From assembly GCF_020829625.1 (NCBI RefSeq), contig NZ_JAIVFX010000032.1, positions 1 to 64,000 on the forward strand: DNA of 64,000 nucleotides, read 5' to 3'. This DNA is from Nostoc sp. XA010 (lineage in GTDB: Bacteria; Cyanobacteriota; Cyanobacteriia; Cyanobacteriales; Nostocaceae). Positions 9,182 through 18,108 of the stretch are shown piece after piece; positions within the stretch are counted from its first letter, which is position 1; every line of letters starts with the position of its first letter. A program made the translations under genes and the position numbers. The notes below the pieces were generated by a model, which ran no database searches, was not told where the DNA came from, and worked only from the letters and a program-made list of their open reading frames with translations.

Positions 9182-9844
9182 GTGCAGCCGGACTTAATAG
9201 GCTTGGAAATTAGTAAGGGGGAATTAAGACGTTTGACTGGGTTCGATCCAGAAGACGTTTTTCGCCCCTCGGTTTTGCGAGATAGCAAGAAGCGATTAGG
9301 GTTTTTTATCAATGAAATGCTAGTGACACTGGCGCTAACGCCAATAATTGTTGGTTTTGTTTACGCATTTATTATTCTGCCAACAATTGGTTCTTCAATT
9401 CGACTAGGAATTCTTTTACTAATTTTAGTGCCAATGCCAATATTAGTGGGGCGATGGCTGTGGCGGCAGTTGACCTGTCCTGAAGGACTGACAATACTTT
9501 TAGACGAAGTTGATAAATATCATGACCTGGTTAGCGCCATCGATATTAATGACCAATTAGCAGCATCAGGAAACGTAGAAAGTAGTTTCCATGACCGAGA
9601 TCAAGTAATCGCGGCCCTGCAACTAATTAGAGAAGATTTAGTCCGCGCTCTGAAAACGGAACGAATTTTGCGGGATAATAAAAAATTGCTTGCTAATAAC
9701 CAAGAGTTATTTGTGAATAATTTAGCCAGTCTGCAAGCTTTACAAGTTAGTAGTCAAGCAGGCGAATATGCTCAACTGCTAAATCAATCATTGCAAATTG
9801 CGATCGATGTACAAGCAGAAATCAGAAAATTGCATAAAGGCTGA
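9182..9844 (+). CDS. Conserved hypothetical membrane protein
   Basis: Two adjacent transmembrane segments (LVTLALTPIIVGFVYAFII and a following LGILLLILVPMPILVG) sit near residues 48-92, followed by a long soluble helical tail with Gln/Asn/Leu-rich coiled-coil character. I chose the GTG at 9182 because AGGAG stands 10 nt before it; a TTG at 9155 would add nine residues without a ribosome site. No functional family recognised. Monocistronic by position. Confidence 0.6.
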   Translation: MQPDLIGLEISKGELRRLTGFDPEDVFRPSVLRDSKKRLGFFINEMLVTLALTPIIVGFVYAFIILPTIGSSIRLGILLLILVPMPILVGRWLWRQLTCPEGLTILLDEVDKYHDLVSAIDINDQLAASGNVESSFHDRDQVIAALQLIREDLVRALKTERILRDNKKLLANNQELFVNNLASLQALQVSSQAGEYAQLLNQSLQIAIDVQAEIRKLHKG

Positions 9845-9862
9845 GTGGATGTTTGTAAAAGC

Positions 9863-9985
9863 TTGGGCGACTAGAAGTCACGGCTACACAGACAAAACCT
9901 GCCTCCGCAGGTTAGAAAACACTTGATTTTGATTAGTCCACGGAGGTGGACTTTGCTTGTGTAGTAGCGACTTCTAGTCGCCCAA
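9863..9985. mobile_element. 123-bp inverted-repeat element, MITE-like
   Basis: The ends form long inverted repeats: ttgggcgactagaagtc at the left and gacttctagtcgcccaa at the right, pairing on for about 34 nt with a few mismatches (cggctacacagacaaa against tttgcttgtgtagtag). Two inner hairpins (acctgc..gcaggt and gtccac..gtggac) make it a cross-like fold. It lacks any gene. It lies between the membrane protein and the sugar kinase genes and could also act as a terminator. Confidence 0.7.
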
Positions 9986-10020
9986 TACTTTCCCAGAAAA
10001 CAATCGCCCCGTTGACCTAA

Positions 10021-11343
10021 ATGAGCAACAAACCAAAAATAATTGTCCTGGATGATGACCCTACAGGTTCTCAAACAGTCCACAGCTGCTTGCTGCTAAT
10101 GCACTGGGATGTGGACACTTTACGCATCGGGTTGCAGGATGATTCGCCGATTTTCTTTGTGCTGACTAATACTAGATCCCTAACGCCAGAGTCAGCTGCA
10201 TCTGTCACCACAGAAGTTTGCCAGAACCTGAAAATCGCTTTGAATGCTGAAGGAATTAACGATTTTTTGATTGTTAGCCGTTCTGATTCTACTTTGCGGG
10301 GACATTATCCCATTGAAACTGATGCGATCGCACAAGAACTCGGCCCTTTTGATGCTCATTTTCTCGTACCAGCTTTTTTTGAGGGCGGACGCATCACTCG
10401 TGACAGTGTGCATTATTTAATTATTGGCGGTATACCCACTCCAGTGCATGAAACTGAGTTTGCCCGTGATTCAGTCTTCAGCTACCATCACAGTTACTTA
10501 CCCAAGTATGTCGAAGAAAAGACTCAAGGACAAATTAGTGCCGAAGCTGTAGAAAGGTTTCTCCTAGCTGATATTCGCACTGGTAGTTTAGAACGCTTGT
10601 TACAACTGAGTGGTAATAAGTGCGCTGTTGTAGATGGTGAAACTCAAGATGATCTCAACCACTTTGCAGTAGATATATTAGCAGCAGCAAGTCAAGGGAA
10701 ACGCTTTTTGTTTCGCAGTGCAGCAAGTATTTTAACAGCTTTAGCCGCTTTACCACCCCAACCCATTGCTGCCGAGAATATGGCTCAGTACGTGCGGCAA
10801 GGCAAACCAGGCGCAGTGATCGTTGGTTCCCATGTGAAAAAGACTACCCAGCAATTAGAGGCGCTATTGCAAGTAGAAGGAACGGTGGGAATTGAAGTGA
10901 ATGTAGCGCAATTACTTGATGATGCAAATCAATCTGCGGCATTGCTAACTGAAATTCAAGAAAGTACACGGGCGGCACACGAAGCTGGCAAAACACCAGT
11001 GGTTTATACTAGCCGTCAGGAACTGAATTTTAAAGATGTCAACACACGATTGGAGTTTGGGGAAAAAGTTTCAGGTTTATTGATGGATATTGTACGCGGT
11101 TTACCATCTGATATAGGATTCTTAATTAGCAAGGGTGGCATTACTTCTAATGATGTCTTGAGTACTGGACTAGCTTTAACTTCAGCCCGTTTACTCGGTC
11201 AAATTTTAGCTGGTTGTTCAATGGTGTTAACGCCTTCCGATCATCCCCAGTTTCCTGATTTACCTGTGGTGCTGTTTCCCGGTAATGTCGGCGATGCTGA
11301 TGCCTTGGGGACAGTTTATCAGAGGTTGACTGTACCAATTTGA
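10021..11343 (+). CDS. Four-carbon acid sugar kinase family protein (YgbK/DUF1537 type)
   Basis: A 440-residue kinase-like protein. The N-terminal domain starts IIVLDDDPTGSQTVH and contains SRSDSTLRGHYP, the family substrate-binding signature. The C-terminal nucleotide-binding domain shows KGGITSNDV and LPVVLFPGNVGD. Characterised members phosphorylate threonate or 3-oxo-tetronate. The partner genes of those pathways (aldolase, isomerase) are not adjacent, so the substrate is open. The ATG is preceded by gacctaa with no clear ribosome site; it may be read from the MIN-side promoter region or from its own. Confidence 0.85.
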   Translation: MSNKPKIIVLDDDPTGSQTVHSCLLLMHWDVDTLRIGLQDDSPIFFVLTNTRSLTPESAASVTTEVCQNLKIALNAEGINDFLIVSRSDSTLRGHYPIETDAIAQELGPFDAHFLVPAFFEGGRITRDSVHYLIIGGIPTPVHETEFARDSVFSYHHSYLPKYVEEKTQGQISAEAVERFLLADIRTGSLERLLQLSGNKCAVVDGETQDDLNHFAVDILAAASQGKRFLFRSAASILTALAALPPQPIAAENMAQYVRQGKPGAVIVGSHVKKTTQQLEALLQVEGTVGIEVNVAQLLDDANQSAALLTEIQESTRAAHEAGKTPVVYTSRQELNFKDVNTRLEFGEKVSGLLMDIVRGLPSDIGFLISKGGITSNDVLSTGLALTSARLLGQILAGCSMVLTPSDHPQFPDLPVVLFPGNVGDADALGTVYQRLTVPI

Positions 11344-11491
11344 GATTTAAGATTTGAGATTAAATAATCTTTTGGTTCATGCCAGACTAACGTCTTGCTA
11401 CGCGCTTTCAGCCCTTGTGGGTAACACAAATCTAAAATCCCAAATTTAAAATCCAAAATCTGTGTATTCTTTGTCTTTTGGCTAGTACTTC

Positions 11492-12532
11492 ATGACTTCT
11501 GATTCTGCTGTTCCCGATCTAAAGTCAAATTCTGCACTTCCTAACGCAGAACCAAACTCTATCCTTTCGGAGGTAGAGGGAAATCCTACTGTTTCTGATG
11601 TAGAGTCAGATCCTATTCCCCCTGATGCGGAGTTAAAATCCGTCCTCCTTTATCTAAAATCAAATACTGTCCTTGAAGATGTAGAGTCAAATCCTGCTAA
11701 CCCAGATGCAGAGTCAAATACTGATCCGGCATCAGATTTTATTCTTACTGATTTAAATCCTAATGAGTCAGCAATATCAGGGTATCGCGTAAATGACAAT
11801 AGTCAAGTCCAGTTAAAAAGTAAGGAGGGACGGCTGTCATTAATTCTGCCCCCGGAATCTCAAGTATCTGCCTCAGAACTGAGTTGGTCTGATATTTGGC
11901 AACAAATAAGACAGCGTTTAAATGCAGGCGATCGCTTCCGAATATCTAATACTCCTGTGCATCTAATGGCACAAGACCGCCTAGTAGATGCCAGACAACT
12001 CCAAGAACTTGCCGAGGCTTTGAGTGAAGTCCAACTGCGGCTAATATCAGTCTCAACTAGTCGTCGGCAAACTGCGATCGCTGCCGTCACATCTGGGTAT
12101 TCTGTAGAACAACTACAGCCCGTAACTTCTTTGAATTCTGAGCCAAAAGCCACAGCCATACCCCAAGAAGATGCTCTTTATTTAGAAATAACAGTCCGTT
12201 CTGGAGTAGAAATTCGTCATCCTGGTACAGTAATTATCTTGGGAGATGTAAATCCAGGTGGTATTGTAATTGCAGATGGAGATATTATCATCTGGGGTCG
12301 CCTACGTGGAATCGCTCATGCTGGTGCTGGAGGCAATCGTGAGTGTCTGATTATGGCCTTGCAAATGGAACCAACCCAACTACGGATCGCAGATGCTGTA
12401 GCTAGGGCACCAGAAAAACCGCCAATGCAGTTTTCTCCAGAGGTGGCACATATTACGCCCCAAGGAATCCGCATCGCTAGGGCTACTGATTTTTCCAGAA
12501 ACCAATTCACCAAGAGCAATCAAGAGCCATAA
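11492..12532 (+). CDS. minC: Septum site-determining protein MinC
   Basis: Inhibitor of FtsZ polymerisation and first gene of minCDE. The conserved C-terminal beta-helix domain is at residues 235-310 (VRSGVEIRHPGTVIILGDVNPGG, IWGRLRGIAHAGAGG), which binds MinD and FtsZ filaments. The central part (120-210) is the N-domain equivalent. Residues 4-75 are unusual: eight degenerate 9-residue repeats of the type NPxVxDVES, acidic and probably disordered. The total of 346 residues is long for MinC (about 230 in enterobacteria); cyanobacterial ones do carry N-terminal extensions. Confidence 0.92.
   Translation: MTSDSAVPDLKSNSALPNAEPNSILSEVEGNPTVSDVESDPIPPDAELKSVLLYLKSNTVLEDVESNPANPDAESNTDPASDFILTDLNPNESAISGYRVNDNSQVQLKSKEGRLSLILPPESQVSASELSWSDIWQQIRQRLNAGDRFRISNTPVHLMAQDRLVDARQLQELAEALSEVQLRLISVSTSRRQTAIAAVTSGYSVEQLQPVTSLNSEPKATAIPQEDALYLEITVRSGVEIRHPGTVIILGDVNPGGIVIADGDIIIWGRLRGIAHAGAGGNRECLIMALQMEPTQLRIADAVARAPEKPPMQFSPEVAHITPQGIRIARATDFSRNQFTKSNQEP
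11501..11716 (+). repeat. minC: 27-bp degenerate tandem repeat inside minC
   Basis: Eight consecutive 27-bp units, for example aatcctactgtttctgatgt followed by agagtca, encoding 9-residue units with E at position 8. Units differ at many sites, so the array is old, but the period is kept exactly and does not shift the frame. Confidence 0.8.
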
Positions 12533-12700
12533 ATATTTACTTAAAGGATGAAGTAGATAAAGATGAAATAAAGCAAATATTCATGCCTCGCCCTGATGAG
12601 GGAGAACAGATATTTCTTCATACTTGATACGATACTTCATACTTTATACTGCAATTTACTGTTTTATATTTTCTGAACCCTTATTGATCGCATTTCTATC

Positions 12701-13507
12701 ATGACTCGCATTATAGTGATTACCTCCGGCAAAGGAGGAGTGGGTAAAACCACAGTTTCAGCAAATCTGGGCATGGCTTTAGCCAAAATGGGGCGTCAAG
12801 TTGCCTTGGTTGATGCGGATTTTGGTCTGAGAAATTTGGATTTGCTACTAGGGCTAGAAAACCGCATCGTTTATACTGCGGTGGAAGTCTTAGCCAGAGA
12901 GTGCCGCTTAGAACAAGCCTTGGTGAAAGATAAGCGCCAACCCAATCTCGTACTTTTGCCGGCAGCCCAAAATCGCTCCAAAGATGCAGTCACGCCTGAA
13001 CAGATGAAGTTATTGGTGAATGCACTGGCGCAAAAATATCAGTACGTGATTATCGATAGCCCCGCCGGCATTGAAAATGGATTTAAAAATGCGATCGGCC
13101 CAGCAAAAGAAGCGCTAGTTATCAGTACACCAGAAATTTCCTCAGTTCGTGACGCTGATCGGGTAGTGGGGTTACTTGAAGCACAAGGTATCAAGCGTGT
13201 TCATTTAATAATTAACCGCATCAGACCCGCAATGGTGCAGGCAAATGATATGATGTCAGTGCAAGATGTTCAGGAACTTCTCGCCATTCCCCTGATCGGG
13301 GTAATCCCTGACGACGAGCGTGTTATTGTATCTACCAATCGCGGCGAACCCTTAGTGTTAGCGGAAAATCCCTCTTTAGCTGCCACAGCCTTTGAGAACA
13401 TTGCTCGTAGATTAGAAGGGGAAAGTGTCGAATTTCTGGAGATCGACTCGTCCCAAGACAGCTTCTTCGCCCGTATACGAAGGTTGTTCAGGACAAAGAT
13501 TGTTTAA
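12701..13507 (+). CDS. minD: Septum site-determining ATPase MinD
   Basis: A 268-residue ParA/MinD ATPase. The deviant Walker A KGGVGKTT is at residues 10-17, switch DADFGLRNLDLLLG at about 39-52, and YVIIDSPAGIE is Walker B. The C-terminal amphipathic helix (FFARIRRLFRTK) docks on the membrane in the ATP form. It recruits MinC and is cycled by MinE. It lies 168 bp after minC and 36 bp before minE. Confidence 0.96.
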   Translation: MTRIIVITSGKGGVGKTTVSANLGMALAKMGRQVALVDADFGLRNLDLLLGLENRIVYTAVEVLARECRLEQALVKDKRQPNLVLLPAAQNRSKDAVTPEQMKLLVNALAQKYQYVIIDSPAGIENGFKNAIGPAKEALVISTPEISSVRDADRVVGLLEAQGIKRVHLIINRIRPAMVQANDMMSVQDVQELLAIPLIGVIPDDERVIVSTNRGEPLVLAENPSLAATAFENIARRLEGESVEFLEIDSSQDSFFARIRRLFRTKIV

Positions 13508-13543
13508 CTTACTTTTCCAGTCTCCGCGCCAGACCTATTCGTA

Positions 13544-13831
13544 ATGATTGAACTTCTAGAACGACTTTTTTCTCGCGGTACTGATAGCAGTCGAACTCAA
13601 GTCAAACGTCGCCTGCAATTGGTGATTGCTCACGATCGCGCTGATATAGACCCTCAAACGTTGGAAAAAATGCGGAAAGAAATTTTAGATGTAGTCTGTC
13701 GCTATGTCGAAGTTGAGACGGAGGGCTTAGAGTTCTCCTTAGAAAGCAACCAACGAACGACAGCTTTAATTGCTAATTTGCCCATCCGCCGAGTCAAAGG
13801 AGCCATACCTGAATGGGAAAGGGGTGATTAG
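13544..13831 (+). CDS. minE: Cell division topological specificity factor MinE
   Basis: A 95-residue protein with the N-terminal membrane-targeting and MinD-binding segment (MIELLERLFSR) and the dimer domain RLQLVIAHDRADIDPQTLEK. It stimulates MinD ATPase and drives pole-to-pole oscillation, placing the septum mid-cell. It is the last gene of minCDE. Confidence 0.95.
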   Translation: MIELLERLFSRGTDSSRTQVKRRLQLVIAHDRADIDPQTLEKMRKEILDVVCRYVEVETEGLEFSLESNQRTTALIANLPIRRVKGAIPEWERGD

Positions 13832-13926
13832 TCTCTGTAGTTTTAATTTTAAGTATTTTTACTTAAAGTTTTAGTTAAATACACATCACATTAATTTATT
13901 TCTTGGAAGTCCCTAAATAAAAAAAT

Positions 13927-13965
13927 CTCCCGTTGTCGTTACTGCTGACAACGGGAGTATATAAG
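13927..13965 (-). terminator. Terminator of the downstream - strand gene, perhaps shared with minE
   Basis: A perfect 11-bp stem (ctcccgttgtc / gacaacgggag) with a 9-nt loop. Reading the - strand it is followed by attttttta, so it is a good intrinsic terminator for the gene ending at 13978. On the + strand the tail is only AT-rich. Confidence 0.8.
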
Positions 13966-13977
13966 ATTTCTTATAAA

Positions 13978-15303
13978 CTATCGGTAGGCTACTTGTGGCC
14001 CTGCCCAAATTTCTGTAACCTTTTTACCAAAAGTAATTGGCTGATCTTCGTCTGTTGTGGGTATAGTCTTGCCATCATTAGCAACTTGCATTAACGGCCA
14101 GTTTTCCTCACCTAATTCACCTGCACGGAACAACACATGATCCGGTTGCCTTTTACTCCAACCTAACAATACTGCAATTTTGTCATGTTCTTCTTCATTA
14201 GCATTAGCAGGAGCTACTGTCTTAGCGTGATTTTTTAGCCGATCCCAGATCACTGCACTATCTGTAGAATCACCCGTATTAAATATACCTTCAAACTTAC
14301 GTGCTAAGAAGCGATCGCCTTTTTCTGACCAGCTAACTGGAACTAATACCCCAATTTTACCACTCGGATCAGTTTCTTCAGACGACGCAACCTTTACAGC
14401 CTTTACCTGTAATAAAGGATCGCTAACAGGAGTAGTTGAAGCCATCACCCACAACTTCTTGGTGTGCATATCTTGGACAAACAGCACGCTGGTTACACGG
14501 CTGTTGTACATTTCTGGTTTTACCTCCAGTTGCACCCGGCTATAAACTGCATATTTCCCATCTGGAGAAACCACGGGTACGCTGCGATAGTGACGCACTC
14601 CCGAACCACCCTTAGAACCAATAGCTTCTTGAGTCGCTGTAATCCATTTCCAAGGAATAGGATGAGGACTACCTATGGGATCTATTTGTTCTGCTTGGGA
14701 CTCATCGCGTGGTTCAGAAACAGGTATTTCCGTTGTTGTGCTTGGTTGTGATTCTCTAAGAGTTGGCCCTACTTGAGTAGCTGTCAATGATTCAGTTAAA
14801 GATTTTTCTCTGGAAAGAGAATTTTCTGCTCCTTTCAAAGAATTGATATTAGCAGCTTTGAGTTTTCGGATTAAATTAAGCTGACTAACAGGAACATCTG
14901 TTAATGGTGCGAGTTCAACTGCTGCCAAAGAGTCAGGAATAGTTAAATCGCTGCTTGACACAAAACTATGTATTTGAGCCAAAGACTCTATTTTATCGGC
15001 TGGTAATATTTGCGGTTCCTGAACAGCAGTACTTTGTGTTGACACAGAGTCAAATTCTTCTATTAAGGAGTTGGTTTGCTCTGGTTTTGATATTTCAGCT
15101 ATCTCAGGTTCCCCAACTACAGCTATTTCCTTTGATACAGAGTCAGAATCTCCAGTCATCGAAGTGAGTTTAGATACTTCGGATTTTACCGGGAACGAGT
15201 GAGCCGATGCCCCTAGTAAGGGTGCAATTATTATTACAGCGACAACGTAGTTGAGAAATGGTTGGGCGCGGAACCATCCTGACAGCAAAAGGGGTTTAAG
15301 CAT
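13978..15303 (-). CDS. Membrane-anchored hypothetical protein with Ser/Thr-rich linker
   Basis: A 441-residue protein. A hydrophobic segment at about residues 15-35 (FLNYVVAVIIIAPLLGASAHS) is a signal peptide or anchor. Residues 40-215 are a low-complexity Ser/Glu/Thr linker. The C-terminal half (225-441) is compact, with WKWITATQEAIG, SPDGKYAVYSRVQLEV, LFVQDMHTKKLWVM and PVSWSEKGDRFLARKFEG, reminiscent of one or two beta-propeller-like blades (SPDG, W-S-x-G-D). Probably periplasmic. No family name recognised. Single gene with its own terminator. Confidence 0.7.
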   Translation of the reverse strand: MLKPLLLSGWFRAQPFLNYVVAVIIIAPLLGASAHSFPVKSEVSKLTSMTGDSDSVSKEIAVVGEPEIAEISKPEQTNSLIEEFDSVSTQSTAVQEPQILPADKIESLAQIHSFVSSSDLTIPDSLAAVELAPLTDVPVSQLNLIRKLKAANINSLKGAENSLSREKSLTESLTATQVGPTLRESQPSTTTEIPVSEPRDESQAEQIDPIGSPHPIPWKWITATQEAIGSKGGSGVRHYRSVPVVSPDGKYAVYSRVQLEVKPEMYNSRVTSVLFVQDMHTKKLWVMASTTPVSDPLLQVKAVKVASSEETDPSGKIGVLVPVSWSEKGDRFLARKFEGIFNTGDSTDSAVIWDRLKNHAKTVAPANANEEEHDKIAVLLGWSKRQPDHVLFRAGELGEENWPLMQVANDGKTIPTTDEDQPITFGKKVTEIWAGPQVAYR

Positions 15304-16155
15304 TTGTAGACTCTCTAGAGGGGCGGTTGCTATGTGAGAAGCAATACCTATGCAGCAATGGGCAGACGGTAATTATATGTATAACAAGAAACTAAAAACT
15401 TTGACGATATTTTTTCTGCAAAGTTTGCAGAGTTTTACAAAAATAATTAAGTATCATTGTCTACACTTTTTATTACTCAGGTAGTGAATGTTTTTTACAG
15501 GAATATGCGAGTATAGTAAATATGCTGAAAAGACAGTAATTACTACACAATATGTAATGTTGCTGTTGCTATACCTAACCACACCAAAAACAGGTATTAG
15601 TCAAGGAATATTCAGCGTATAGTAACGCTGGCAACCAAAAGTTAGATAATCGCCTATTGGGGATCGTACTAGCGATAGCTAGTACACAATAAACAAGCCA
15701 GGTTACACACTAATATAAGAGGGCAAACCCTCATAATGGTAAACGTGAGGCGTTACGTAAAAAGCTCTTAAAGCAGACGCACAATACATCATACTCAGAA
15801 AATACTGCTGTCAGCAACCCAAAGTTATAAACTGCAATCTCAACTACTACAAAAATAGCTAGAAGACGCAATAGTATTTCAGAAACCCAATTGCATTTAA
15901 CGGCAATTTGGGTCAAATTATCAGGAACACAACAAAACTTACTCGGTAGATGCTCTAGCGGCTCGTGACGAGACACCACTAAACTATTAGGCTCACTAAA
16001 GGTAGATGCAGTTGATACGAGTTATTACACTTGTCAACTTAACTATTAAGTTAATCAAGAAGCCTTTTGTTTTACCAATACGAAAATATTGTACCACCAA
16101 ACAGCCGATATTATTTACCATTAATTAATCACTAACGATTAACAACTAATTATTA
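15304..16155. other. Intergenic region without recognisable genes
   Basis: About 850 bp between divergent genes. It contains a small inverted repeat gtactagc-gata-gctagtac (15667-15686) and AT-rich stretches at both ends. The few open frames have no ribosome site or convincing composition. It must hold the promoters of the upstream - strand gene and of fmt. Confidence 0.5.
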
Positions 16156-17187
16156 ATGAAAATTGTATTTTTTGGTACACCGCAGTTTGCTGTACCCACG
16201 TTGGAAAAGTTATTGAATCACCCAGAATTTGAAGTGTTGGGAGTTGTCACGCAACCAGATAAACGCCGGGAGCGCGGAAATAAGCTTACGCCTTCACCTG
16301 TAAAAGCGATCGCTACTGCTCACAACTTACCAGTATGGCAACCCGAACGGGTGAAAAAAGACACCGAAACTTTAACCCAACTCAAACACTTAGATGCAGA
16401 TGTGTTTGTTGTTGTCGCCTATGGACAGATATTATCGTCAAAAATATTGAATATGCCAAAATTGGGCTGCATTAATGTGCATGGCTCGATTTTACCCAAA
16501 TATCGGGGTGCAGCACCGATTCAGTGGTGCTTGTACAACGGTGAGAAGGAAACGGGGATCACGACCATGTTAATGGATGTGGGGATGGATACCGGCCCAA
16601 TGCTACAAATAGCTACTACACCGATTGGATTATTAGATACTGCCCAAGATTTAGCTGAAAGACTAGCTGCGATCGGTGGGGATTTGTTAGTGGAAACTCT
16701 ATTGAAGTTGGAACGCCAGGAAATTCAACCAATCCCCCAAGATAATTTAGCAGCTACTTATGCACCTCTGATTCAAAAACAAGATTATGGTTTGGATTGG
16801 TCAAAAAGTGCTATCCAATTACACAATCAAATCAGAGGTTTTTACCCCAACTGCACCGCTACCTTTCGTAACAACCTGTTTAAAATCACTGCTTCTGCTC
16901 CCCTTGATTCTGTAGGCGATGTCTGGCGACAAGCCGCTCCGCGTCTACGCGATCTACCACCAGAATTACAAGAGCTAATGCATAAGTTGCCTGATTTGTC
17001 AAATATATCAGACAAACCGGGGGCTGTAGTCAGCATTGTTAAAGGAATTGGTGCGATCGTCCAAACTGGGGAAGGTTTGTTGCTGTTGCGAGAGGTTCAG
17101 CTAGCTGGTAAACGTCCCCAGTCGGGATGGGATTTTGTTAATGGTACCCGCTTAACTGTGGGAGAAGTTTTTGGTGCGGGAAGTTGA
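16156..17187 (+). CDS. fmt: Methionyl-tRNA formyltransferase
   Basis: It formylates initiator Met-tRNA with 10-formyl-tetrahydrofolate. It begins MKIVFFGTPQFAVPTLEKLL and has NVHGSILPKYRGAAPIQWC, containing the catalytic Asn/His and the tRNA-discriminating loop, and GITTMLMDVGMDTGPML. The C-terminal OB-fold domain follows residue 215. It is 343 residues against the usual 310-335. The excess lies at residues 254-266 (GDVWRQAAPRLRD), which is the translation of a dispersed repeat inserted in frame in a surface position of the C-terminal domain. Confidence 0.95.
   Translation: MKIVFFGTPQFAVPTLEKLLNHPEFEVLGVVTQPDKRRERGNKLTPSPVKAIATAHNLPVWQPERVKKDTETLTQLKHLDADVFVVVAYGQILSSKILNMPKLGCINVHGSILPKYRGAAPIQWCLYNGEKETGITTMLMDVGMDTGPMLQIATTPIGLLDTAQDLAERLAAIGGDLLVETLLKLERQEIQPIPQDNLAATYAPLIQKQDYGLDWSKSAIQLHNQIRGFYPNCTATFRNNLFKITASAPLDSVGDVWRQAAPRLRDLPPELQELMHKLPDLSNISDKPGAVVSIVKGIGAIVQTGEGLLLLREVQLAGKRPQSGWDFVNGTRLTVGEVFGAGS
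16916..16952. repeat. fmt: Dispersed repeat inserted in frame in fmt
   Basis: The sequence gcgatgtctggcgacaagcc continuing gctccgcgtctacgcga resembles the short dispersed GC-rich repeat family of Nostoc-type genomes (ends gcgat.. and ..tacgcga). It adds about 12 codons without breaking the frame. Confidence 0.6.
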
Positions 17188-17206
17188 CGGGGAGTTAGTC
17201 AATTGA

Positions 17207-17850
17207 AATCATTGACACTCCCCGGCGTGTTCGCCCTTGGCGTACCCTTCGGGTACGCACGGGGATTCTTGAATCTAAGACATAACTTGCTCATGCAGGT
17301 TTTCACTCTTCATGAGTAGAGGTTTCATCTCCCCAAGCGTTGCTTGCATCTAGTGCAAAGGTTCCGGTATGCCCTACCGTACCCAATCCTCGACTAAGGA
17401 TAATTAAGGCTGCGTTTTCATCTCTATCCATGACACAACCACACAAACATACGTGTGTTCGAGTAGATAGTGTTTTCTTCACAACTTCACCGCAGCTAGA
17501 GCATTCTTGGGTTGTGTATTGCGGATTAACCGCAACCGTGACACGTTTAAATACTTTACCAAATTGCAAAGGGGAAGTTAGCCGCAAGTACAGCACAATA
17601 TTTCTGCAAATCATTTTTACCTGTATCCTTAACGTCCATCCATAGCCGAATACAGCTATTGCGAACAAACTTTGCACTCCGAATTGCATCATCTATTGCC
17701 GCCAACTGCGGTGGCTTTCCATAAGCTTTAAATTCAAAAACAAGCATTGGCTTTACCTGTTATCTTATACCAACATATTTGGTATAAAATGACTAAATAT
17801 ATTTGCGTCTTGCAAAATCTTGACGGTGGTTAAAACCACCTGAGTCGTTT
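17207..17850 (-). mobile_element. Internally deleted IS200/IS605-type (TnpB) element
   Basis: The right end reads, on the - strand, caagaatcc, then a hairpin (gcgtaccc-ttc-gggtacgc, 17240-17258), then ggggagtgtcaa, ending near 17207: the standard right end of TnpB elements. Inside is a broken tnpB. At the left end there is a subterminal palindrome ggtggttaaaaccacc (17825-17840), typical of the hairpins used by single-strand transposases. The exact left boundary is not certain. The 3-prime end of tnpB plus the right end is the region that gives the omega guide RNA in active elements. Confidence 0.7.
17303..17747 (-). pseudogene. tnpB: tnpB RNA-guided nuclease remnant, internal deletion
   Basis: The ATG at 17747 begins a normal TnpB N-terminus (LVFEFKAYGKPPQLAAIDDA, then FVRNSCIRLW). 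After about 60 codons the sequence passes directly, with a frame change, to the C-terminal zinc-ribbon region: NPQYTTQECSSCG, then HVCLCGCVMDRDENAA, then VGHTGTFALDASNAWGDETS. About 250 residues, including the RuvC catalytic core (the D and E motifs), are missing, so it cannot cut DNA. Confidence 0.85.
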
Positions 17851-18108
17851 TTCATCCACTGTCTGTTCGCGCAGCGTCTCCCTCTGGGAGACGCATGTAA
17901 GACATTGCTACGCAATGCTTACTCAGTGGCTTTCAAACTTCCCAATCTTTCTTGTAACAATTTGGAATAATATCCTGATTTTTACGGCACTTTACTGAGT
18001 TCAACACAATTTAGCAGTATATAATAGTGTGCTCTGTATGCTCTTCCTTAACCGCCCTCGTCTTAGCCTTCAACAGTTTAGTAGTTTGATTTGTTAAAAA
18101 ACGCACAA

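Noticed and set aside
15731..15979. 82-codon frame in the gap before fmt
   Set aside because: No ribosome site, odd composition and no recognisable similarity.
17340..17645. 101-codon + strand frame
   Set aside because: It is the complement of the tnpB remnant, which explains its open length.
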